Shown: one piece after another, positions 6,950 to 9,943 of the stretch
How the letters are laid out: each line of letters begins with the position of its first letter
How positions within the stretch are numbered: position 1 is the first letter of the stretch
Origin: Candidatus Uhrbacteria bacterium RIFOXYB12_FULL_58_10
GTDB lineage: Bacteria > Patescibacteriota > Patescibacteriia > UBA9934 > GWF2-40-263
NCBI GenBank assembly: GCA_943357275.1
Contig: CALRGL010000037.1
Span: forward strand, 1-9,943
Direction of reading: 5' to 3'
Length of the DNA: 9,943 nucleotides
The notes under the pieces: model-generated
Seen by the model: only the letters and a program-made list of their open reading frames with translations
Told to the model about the DNA's origin: nothing
Databases searched by the model: none
Made by a program: the position numbers and the translations under genes

Positions 6950-8482
6950 TTACGGCAGGGTGCCAATCTCGGGAGCCGAAGTCGAATCGGAACGGGAATC
7001 AGAGGCCGTCGAACCCTCGCCGGTCGCCTGGGGCGCGATCTGGGGAACCACGGCGACGATCGCCTGAATCGGAGGATCGGTGTAACTAGCACGCTTGGCC
7101 GCTCCCTTGAGCAAAGCCTCACGCAAGGCACGATGGAACGTACTCGCGTTGTTGTACTCACCCTCGATGTGAGAAGTGATCCAAAGAGCAGCAGCATCGC
7201 TTGGGTTGAGCTTGCGCAGAACGCGATCAAGTAGATTACCAGCGAGCATGTCTTCGATCGACGGCGGATCGTACAGACGAAGCGCGGCAAGCGTGGCATC
7301 GAACGCCTCGTTATAGAGGAAATCGGCACGCTCCAAGGCATCTTCGACCAGGGCTCGCAACTGCGCCACAATGGACGCACGCGGAAGGCCCGGCGGAATC
7401 AGCTGAAGTTCTGCAGCACGCTTGTACAGCGGATTGTGATCGTCCGGCTCCATGGCAAGACAATCCTTCACATAACGACGAGCCTTGGCCGAATCATACC
7501 GCTCGATGGGAAGATTCAGGGTCTCAAACGGGTTGGTCTCAAACACGATGTCCGAAAGGTCCATGGACGTTGTGTCCAGTTCAACCTCACCCGCACGACC
7601 AAGCAGAGTCACCACAATCGAGTTCTCATGCTCCGTAAACCGGAAGACGAGTTCTCCGAACGGATAAGCGGCCTGTTCATCCACCACAGGCAGATCCTGT
7701 GAACGAACGTCGAGAATCACCTGCTTTCCAAGTCGAGTATCAATGACGCTAATCGTGTCCGTTCCGATCCGCTTGCCACCGCGCATCTTCGGGAACTCCC
7801 GATTCAGCAGATAGCGAGGCGAGAAACTCATGACACGCAAACCGGGTCGACCAATATTCGTCTCGGTCAGGTCGATCTTCGGCCAATCCTTGTGGATGGT
7901 ACCCAGAGTCGTGGCCTGATCGATCATGTCATTCCAACGCATCCGAAACGCGAGATCAGCACACTCGAGCGGAACAAACTTGAACTCTTCGCGCTGCTTG
8001 GTCGGCTCATACAGGACGCCATAAAACACACGCGTCGGAACGATGAGTCCACCATCGGAAACTGCGACATAGTCGATTCCTGCCGTGAACAGCGGAGTCA
8101 CCTCGATCTCGCCCAAGCCCTCGACCTCGATGGTCTGGCTCACAACGATGTCTTCGCGTCCGTTGATCATGCGCTTGATGCCAGCAAACGAGATGCCGAC
8201 AATGAGCGGAATCGTGGTCTTCTCGCCACCTCGCATGGTCATGACACGACGGTCATGCCAGCGCCGACGAGCATTCTCACGATTTCCCCCACCAGACGTG
8301 GTCGAAGCCACCCGATCGAGATCGTTGCCGATCGCGGTCAGGGTAGGAGCCGCGCGCCACTGAACCATGGCCGTACTGCTTGCCTGATCAGCAAGCTCAC
8401 GGGCACGTTCTTCGGATACAACCTGGACTCCCAGGTGCGAAATGACATCTTCGACGCCAAACACATTATCCCGGTCAGACAT
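6950..8482 (-). CDS. Unrecognised 510-residue protein, GC-rich gene
   Basis: I do not recognise this family. The ATG at 8482 is preferred because AGGAGA (8493-8488) lies 5 bases upstream; an in-frame ATG at 8545 would add 21 basic residues without a ribosome-binding site. The protein is soluble-looking, with no signal peptide or membrane segment and only two cysteines (C174, C341). Residues 1-60 are mostly helical, and 60-85 a Gly/Arg-rich link. About 86-330 alternate strands and loops (IPLIVGISFAGIKRMI, VILDVRSQDLPVV, ELVFRFTEHENSIVVTLLG), and 331-465 are strongly helical. The last 25 residues are a Ser/Thr/Asp-rich, probably disordered tail. Codon choice is visibly richer in G and C than in the helicase or MreB genes, suggesting separate origin or strong expression. 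It has its own promoter, structured leader and terminator. It lies between the vWA-FHA pair and a divergent Asn-rich protein gene. A structural or complex-forming role is possible but unproven. Confidence 0.85.
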   Translation of the reverse strand: MSDRDNVFGVEDVISHLGVQVVSEERARELADQASSTAMVQWRAAPTLTAIGNDLDRVASTTSGGGNRENARRRWHDRRVMTMRGGEKTTIPLIVGISFAGIKRMINGREDIVVSQTIEVEGLGEIEVTPLFTAGIDYVAVSDGGLIVPTRVFYGVLYEPTKQREEFKFVPLECADLAFRMRWNDMIDQATTLGTIHKDWPKIDLTETNIGRPGLRVMSFSPRYLLNREFPKMRGGKRIGTDTISVIDTRLGKQVILDVRSQDLPVVDEQAAYPFGELVFRFTEHENSIVVTLLGRAGEVELDTTSMDLSDIVFETNPFETLNLPIERYDSAKARRYVKDCLAMEPDDHNPLYKRAAELQLIPPGLPRASIVAQLRALVEDALERADFLYNEAFDATLAALRLYDPPSIEDMLAGNLLDRVLRKLNPSDAAALWITSHIEGEYNNASTFHRALREALLKGAAKRASYTDPPIQAIVAVVPQIAPQATGEGSTASDSRSDSTSAPEIGTLP

Positions 8483-8511
8483 GACTATCTCCTGTGCCTT
8501 TCGGCGGTGTT

Positions 8512-8526
8512 GGGTTTTCAAAACCC
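8512..8526. repeat. 15-base palindrome in the leader of the 510-residue protein gene
   Basis: GGGTTTT and AAAACCC flank a single central base, giving a perfect inverted repeat whose centre is 37 bases upstream of the ATG at 8482. In RNA it would form a stem of about five pairs with a small loop, 18 bases before the Shine-Dalgarno sequence. It is not followed by a T-run in either direction, so it is not a terminator. It could be an RNA stability or translation element, or a DNA operator. Confidence 0.45.
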
Positions 8527-8550
8527 GTTTTTCAAGCAAATTCACTCAAA

Positions 8551-8595
8551 CCTCGCACACAAACCTCTTGGGGAACGACTTGTGCTTGAGCGAGG
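8551..8595. repeat. Interrupted inverted repeat at the start region of the minus-strand transcript
   Basis: CCTCGC (8551-8556) pairs with GCGAGG (8590-8595), and inside it CACAA (8558-8562) pairs with TTGTG (8580-8584). The predicted transcription start is about 8590, so the outer arm may not be fully transcribed. It may act in DNA rather than RNA, or be chance. Confidence 0.3.
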
Positions 8596-8596
8596 C

Positions 8597-8625
8597 ACGA
8601 TACCCGAAAAACACAAAAATGTCAA
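8597..8625 (-). promoter_or_regulatory. Sigma-70 type promoter for the 510-residue protein gene
   Basis: On the minus strand, a perfect -35 box TTGACA (read from 8625 to 8620), exactly 17 bases, then TATCGT (8602-8597; four of six consensus positions). Transcription should begin near 8590, leaving an untranslated leader of about 108 bases before the ATG at 8482. That is long for this compact region. Confidence 0.6.
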
Positions 8626-8644
8626 GGAATCATTAGGTTTCCCA

Positions 8645-8673
8645 TTGACAAAAGGATTATTTTATGATATTTT
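8645..8673 (+). promoter_or_regulatory. Sigma-70 type promoter for the Asn-rich protein gene
   Basis: A perfect -35 box TTGACA (8645-8650), 17 bases, then TATTTT (8668-8673). The spacer and downstream sequence are AT-rich, which favours melting. The -35 box is 19 bases from that of the divergent promoter, so the two are back to back. The leader to the ATG at 8762 would be about 80 bases, in which I see no clear structure. Confidence 0.55.
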
Positions 8674-8761
8674 TCTTTCTCCGAAATAGGGGTCTGAACC
8701 TTTCGTTGGAAATAAAGATATCCAGCAAAACGTTCAAGCCCTTATTCAACAGGAGTAAACA

Positions 8762-9757
8762 ATGACTCGAGTCGAAGCATTCGAAGCGTTGTTTGGAGAC
8801 AACGCTAATAAAACAGCTTGCAAAAAGGCTGTTGACCTTCTTGGTAATTGTCCCAGACCATCTCGAGAAGAAGCAGATGAACTTGATCCAGACGTTCTGG
8901 ATCGAGCCAATGACTTCGCAGACAAACCAGCCTTTCAGGTTTCTCGTATGCCAGAGGGTAACGCGAAAACTCTACTGGAAAGGTTGGTGAGGATTCAAGA
9001 AAATAAGGCAGTTGTCGCAGTCGAACCAAACGATCCAACAAAATCCCTGAACAAAGGTGATGGCAAAGTCCAGAAGGTTGAGATTGTGGGCGACCCACGA
9101 CAAGCCTTGCTTGCCGCAGCTTCAGCACCTTCCCAAGCCGATTCAAAACCTCAAACCGCGCCTGAGCGCAGACAAATCGGTCACGCGACCCGTGATCCTG
9201 AACCAGAACCAGAAGGAGAAGACATGGGTCGTCGAAACAACTGGAATCGCGGTGACAATGATGGTAATGGTCAGCAGAATCAGCATGGCCAAAACCATCA
9301 AAACCATGGCGGAAAGAATCAGAACGGTCGCGGAGGCAAGGGTAATCAAGGTCCACCCGCTCCCCCGCTTGAAGCTTCGAAGCCCAGTACACTCAAGACG
9401 ACGGACATTGCCCGACAAATCATTCTCACAGAACGATGGCGAACAGACCAAGCATCGGCTGAGAAACTGTACGAAAAGATTCGAAACGGTGATCAGACCT
9501 CGATTGCGGACGTTGAAAGATGGCAAAGGGTTCTGAACAAGATGATCTGTTCGGACACAGTGAGTGTGGCCAACCAAAATCACGCCAGGTATCTTCTCAA
9601 GCTCCTCGCCAATCTTCGAGCGCGTCTGGACGTGAGAGATCCCCCGGCTTACAAAGAGATGTTCGTGGACGGACTTCCTCCTCCACCAACACCTCCGACC
9701 GAAATCGAAAATGCCCAGCAACAAGGCCGGGCGAAACCGTGGTTTCAACAGCGCTGA
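8762..9757 (+). CDS. Protein with Asn/Gln/Gly/His-rich central linker, function unknown
   Basis: 331 residues; family not recognised. The ATG follows AGGAG (8751-8755) by 6 bases, and the gene ends inside an intrinsic terminator. Residues 1-82 are helical and acidic, 83-155 a charged and Ala/Pro-rich link ending in an acidic run (DPEPEPEGED). Residues 156-197 form a low-complexity stretch of Asn, Gln, Gly, His, Arg and Lys (GRRNNWNRG, QQNQHGQNHQNHGG, GRGGKGN). A second helical unit follows (about 210-292, TDIARQIILTERWRTDQ... HARYLLKLLANLRARLD), then a proline-rich tail (LPPPPTPPTE) ending KPWFQQR. There is no signal peptide or membrane segment. The linker resembles those that give flexible RNA or protein contacts or drive condensate formation; that is by composition only. 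The two helical ends could be interaction modules. Its divergent promoter is shared in space with that of the 510-residue protein gene, so the two may be co-regulated. Confidence 0.85.
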   Translation: MTRVEAFEALFGDNANKTACKKAVDLLGNCPRPSREEADELDPDVLDRANDFADKPAFQVSRMPEGNAKTLLERLVRIQENKAVVAVEPNDPTKSLNKGDGKVQKVEIVGDPRQALLAAASAPSQADSKPQTAPERRQIGHATRDPEPEPEGEDMGRRNNWNRGDNDGNGQQNQHGQNHQNHGGKNQNGRGGKGNQGPPAPPLEASKPSTLKTTDIARQIILTERWRTDQASAEKLYEKIRNGDQTSIADVERWQRVLNKMICSDTVSVANQNHARYLLKLLANLRARLDVRDPPAYKEMFVDGLPPPPTPPTEIENAQQQGRAKPWFQQR

Positions 9758-9790
9758 ACAAGGGACACTCCCAACGTTCAGCGTTTTTTT
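9752..9790 (+). terminator. Intrinsic terminator of the Asn-rich protein gene
   Basis: CGCTGAAC (9752-9759) pairs with GTTCAGCG (9776-9783), followed by seven T. Inside, GGGA (9762-9765) and TCCC (9769-9772) can add a second short stem, giving a stacked hairpin. The gene's TGA stop (9755-9757) lies in the 5' arm. The T-run overlaps the stop codon of the convergent tatD-like gene by two bases. Confidence 0.88.
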
Positions 9791-9943
9791 ATTTCAACTG
9801 AAAAACTTTCATTGCATTTTTTGTTGTTGCTTGTTCAATTTCTTCCAAAGAAACGGCACGTAACGTGGCAATTTTTTCCGCAACGTATTTCACATATCCA
9901 GGTTCATTTCGTTCTCCGCGATGTGGAATCGGAGTAAGGTAGG
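9789..9943 (-). CDS. TatD-family metal-dependent DNase, C-terminal part only (cut by window edge)
   Basis: The minus strand from the window edge to the TAA at 9791-9789 encodes 50 residues starting YLTPIPHRGERNEPGYVKYV. The block Y-L-T-P-x-P-H-R-G-x-R-N-E-P is the C-terminal signature of TatD/YcfH hydrolases, which belong to the amidohydrolase superfamily and show 3'-5' DNase activity. The remainder (AEKIATLRAVSLEEIEQATTKNAMKVFQLK) matches the usual closing helices with the T-x-N-A-x-x-x-F ending. The family is about 260 residues, so roughly four fifths lies outside the window, including most metal ligands. The TatD or YcfH paralogue cannot be told from this end. Its strand matches the helicase-mreB block, from which it is separated by the accessory genes. 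Confidence 0.9.
   Translation of the reverse strand, partial: YLTPIPHRGERNEPGYVKYVAEKIATLRAVSLEEIEQATTKNAMKVFQLK

Noticed and set aside
8641..8654. CC-A-TT-GACA-AA-A-GG around the plus-strand -35 box as a second copy of the operator at 4949-4962
   Set aside because: The arms are imperfect and the arm sequence differs from GGATT/AATCC. The shared core is only the TTGACA box itself.
7892..8689. 265-codon open frame on the plus strand opposite the GC-rich gene
   Set aside because: It is antisense to a gene with a ribosome-binding site, promoter and terminator. It has no ribosome-binding site of its own, and its translation has no coherent domain pattern. Long antisense frames are expected opposite GC-richer genes.
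9285..9360. Possible tandem DNA repeat or CRISPR-like array in the Asn-rich linker
   Set aside because: The similarity is from repeated Asn, Gln, Gly and His codons. Unit length is irregular and there are no fixed repeats with unique spacers.
9143..9748. 201-codon minus-strand open frame opposite the Asn-rich protein gene, with others at 8805-9392 (minus) and 9057-9536 (plus)
   Set aside because: All overlap the 331-codon frame, which alone has a ribosome-binding site at its start and a terminator at its stop. The hydrophobic run in the 201-codon frame is simply the complement of the Asn/His codons.
4940..9790. Block as a prophage or transposon
   Set aside because: No integrase, transposase, phage structural or lysis gene, tRNA attachment site, or flanking direct or inverted repeats could be seen.

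Overview
The window looks like a piece of a bacterial chromosome, most likely from a Patescibacteria/CPR-type or similarly reduced lineage. This rests on gene content and style: a short mreB-mreC cluster preceded by a small four-helix membrane protein and a stand-alone DUF721 protein, a single-chain UvrD-like helicase fused to an iron-sulphur nuclease, tight spacing, and several starts without a Shine-Dalgarno sequence. TAA, TAG and TGA all end genes here, so nothing points to a recoded stop. The taxonomic call is an inference from memory of such gene neighbourhoods.

The left half (1-4923, all minus strand) is core: helicase-nuclease -> DUF721/DciA-like protein -> small membrane protein -> mreB -> mreC (start only). 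These genes serve DNA repair, replication and cell shape. mreB has its own near-consensus promoter. At the far right edge the C-terminal end of a TatD-family metal-dependent DNase is also on the minus strand, so the backbone direction is the same on both sides.

Between them (about 4940-9790) lies a block that looks accessory. It holds a plus-strand pair, a von Willebrand factor A protein followed 2 bases later by a zinc-ribbon plus FHA protein; a GC-richer minus-strand gene of 510 codons that I cannot assign to any family; and, divergent from it, a plus-strand gene for a protein with two helical ends joined by an Asn/Gln/Gly/His-rich linker. The block is well delimited: strong intrinsic terminators end all three of its transcription units, two of them with the stop codon inside the hairpin, and two divergent promoter regions (about 4933-4980 and 8597-8673) drive them. 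The vWA-FHA pair suggests metal-dependent protein binding combined with phosphothreonine reading, but no kinase or phosphatase is present in the window.

Points that most deserve a second look are: an Asn in place of the usually invariant catalytic Glu in MreB; overlapping divergent promoters at 4933-4980 with an inverted repeat across the shared region; the unassigned GC-rich gene with its structured leader; and the possibility that the four accessory genes form one system.
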